In this document: in pieces, positions 63,090 through 64,000 of the stretch
How the letters are laid out: each line of letters starts with the position of its first letter
Numbering within the stretch: the first letter of the stretch is position 1
Origin: Pseudobacter ginsenosidimutans
GTDB taxonomy: Bacteria; Bacteroidota; Bacteroidia; Chitinophagales; Chitinophagaceae
Length of the DNA stretch: 64,000 nt
Direction of reading: 5' to 3'
Assembly: GCF_007970185.1 (NCBI RefSeq)
Contig: NZ_CP042431.1
Location: 2,790,001-2,854,000 of the forward strand
Notes under the pieces: model-generated
The model's database searches: none
What the model saw: the letters and a program-made list of their open reading frames with translations, nothing else
Told to the model about the DNA's origin: nothing
Program-made: the position numbers and the translations under genes

Positions 63090-63330
63090 TGAAATTCATT
63101 ATCGATGATCGTTCCTGTTGTGGACGTATTGAAATCCTTCCTGAATGATTGTAGCGTTTTCGCTTTTGTGATCAACCCCTTTTTTACATCATAATTGAAT
63201 TGTACGATCCTGTCGTCCTGGTTGCCGGAATCCTGAATGGCAATCAATGTTCCCTTGTAGAAATACAAGCCATCGATCCCATTCAGATATGTGATATGCT
63301 GGTGGTTCATCTTTGTTTGCCTGCCCGTAG
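62987..63330 (-). pseudogene. 3' fragment of an unidentified secreted propeller-like protein gene
   Basis: Minus-strand frame ending at 62987 reads 'NGIDGLYFYKGTLIAIQDSG', 'RIVQFNYDVKKGLI' and 'NEFHYIANAQLRSLQPDGSL', the pattern of the C-terminal blades of SMP-30/NHL-type propeller proteins. Likeness stops near 63330, where the other gene fragment begins. Only about 110 residues remain, with no credible start. Confidence 0.55.
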
Positions 63331-63336
63331 GTACTA

Positions 63337-63690
63337 TTGCCTTTGCTTGCCGCCAGTATTGCACCTGATATCCTCGATAATACAACCGTTAAACAGGTTT
63401 TTCTAAAGAACGAGAATTACATACCTGCTGATCCGGAAGCTGCTATCAGTCCCGATGATAATCTGACCAAAGCCATTGAAATGATGGCAAAACATAACCT
63501 GGAAATATTGCCGGTGGCAGACTCTCTTAATGGAAAAATCGCAGGATCAATTTCCTTCAGGGATATTCTGTCAGCCTACCGGCTTCAGTTAGATGAGCAT
63601 GATGAAAAGATCAGTATTTCATTGAAAAGAAGAACACTGAAAATGATCGTGCGTAGCAAGAACAGAGTTTCGGTACTGAAGAAAGATTGA
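63337..63690 (+). pseudogene. 3' fragment of a ClC-type channel gene (CBS domain)
   Basis: Plus-strand frame reads 'ADPEAAISPDDNLTKAIEMM' and 'NLEILPVADSLNGKIAGSIS', a CBS domain, then a charged tail. This resembles the C-terminal CBS part of Bacteroidota ClC chloride-channel proteins. The membrane part is absent upstream; a stop lies just before 63337 and the start is only a TTG. It probably lost its 5' portion in the deletion that made the neighbouring fragment. Confidence 0.55.
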
Positions 63691-63714
63691 TCGTAGTTGC
63701 CAGATAAAACAGAA

Positions 63715-63745
63715 AGCCGGGACCTGCTGCAAGCAACCCGGCTTC
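63715..63745. terminator. Possible bidirectional terminator
   Basis: AGCCGGG / CCCGGCT with a long loop. T-rich on the minus strand (CTTTCTGTTTTA), so best suited to end the bestrophin-like gene. Confidence 0.4.
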
Positions 63746-63767
63746 TGCTATTCAGGGAAAGAAAGTC

Positions 63768-64000
63768 CTACATGATATAATACACCTTCTGTTTCTTACC
63801 TCCTTCTTCTGCATGAGTCTGCGGCAATTCCTGGTCGCGCAACATTTGTCTGAGATTCTTTTCGATATTCCTCGCAATGGTGGTCATCGGCGTATCTGTT
63901 GGCTTGTTCTCAAATGGATCCTGTAAATGGATCGCCATCTTTTCAATCAGTAAGAAACATGCCGATACAGCCATCACTAACGGTATCTCAAAAAATCCGA
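63768..64000 (-). CDS. Bestrophin-like anion channel, C-terminal part (5' end outside window)
   Basis: The frame is open to base 64000. It reads 'EIPLVMAVSACFLLIEKMAI' followed by 'HLQDPFENKPTDTPMTTI', a strong match to the C-terminal signature of bacterial bestrophins (the DPFE motif and preceding helix). The last 25 residues are charged. Members form pentameric anion channels in the inner membrane. N-terminal spans lie beyond the window. Confidence 0.85.
   Translation of the reverse strand, partial: GFFEIPLVMAVSACFLLIEKMAIHLQDPFENKPTDTPMTTIARNIEKNLRQMLRDQELPQTHAEEGGKKQKVYYIM

Overview
The window looks like a chromosomal segment of a Bacteroidota bacterium, most likely Chitinophagaceae. Evidence: promoters of the phylum type (TTTG, about 19 nt, TAnnTTTG), few Shine-Dalgarno sites, two ECF sigma / FecR / SusC / SusD loci with STN-bearing SusC proteins and a conserved 'LLVMKL' leader, an LptF/G permease, S46 and M1 peptidases, and moderate GC. 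I name no species.

Region 1 (1-26760) is mostly housekeeping: recN, fabI, lolD, a gatC / ABC ATPase / cobalamin adenosyltransferase operon, a broken higBA module, trpS, a deoxynucleoside kinase, pckA, an M24 aminopeptidase with pssA, purS-rsmI, a ketopantoate-reductase-like gene overlapping an SDR gene, an M1 metallopeptidase, an orphan NarL-type regulator framed by identical palindromes, a glycosyltransferase-rsmG pair, tgt, lptF/G and a citrate synthase of the mitochondrial sequence type.

Region 2 (26760-36900) starts with yceI and tRNA-Ala(GGC) and then becomes accessory and decayed. It holds overlapping gene remnants, a TPR sensor kinase split by a frameshift with its response regulator, a small lipoprotein, a yellow/MRJP-like protein, a doubly frameshifted Mrr-like endonuclease and two unlike Fic proteins. 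Three related repeats of about 80-110 bp, each ending in a terminator, bracket the endonuclease and Fic genes like cassette borders.

Region 3 (36900-61760) is nutrient capture. Locus A (38437-50930) runs sigma factor, FecR, SusC, SusD, DUF4843 lipoprotein, PKD-like lipoprotein, TlpA thioredoxin and S46 dipeptidyl-peptidase; this fits peptide use by a RagAB-like importer. Locus B (53790-63089) runs sigma, FecR, SusC, SusD, DUF1735 plus discoidin-like lipoprotein and TlpA thioredoxin. An epoxide-hydrolase-like protein and a ThuA-domain lipoprotein lie between them, next to a 685 bp gene-free stretch with repeated inverted motifs.

Region 4 (62930-64000) is a scar where the 3' ends of two unrelated genes meet, followed by a bestrophin-like gene cut by the window edge. 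Three frame breaks fit loss of one base in a homopolymer (A6, A7, G5). Sequencing error has to be excluded before reading those as biology.
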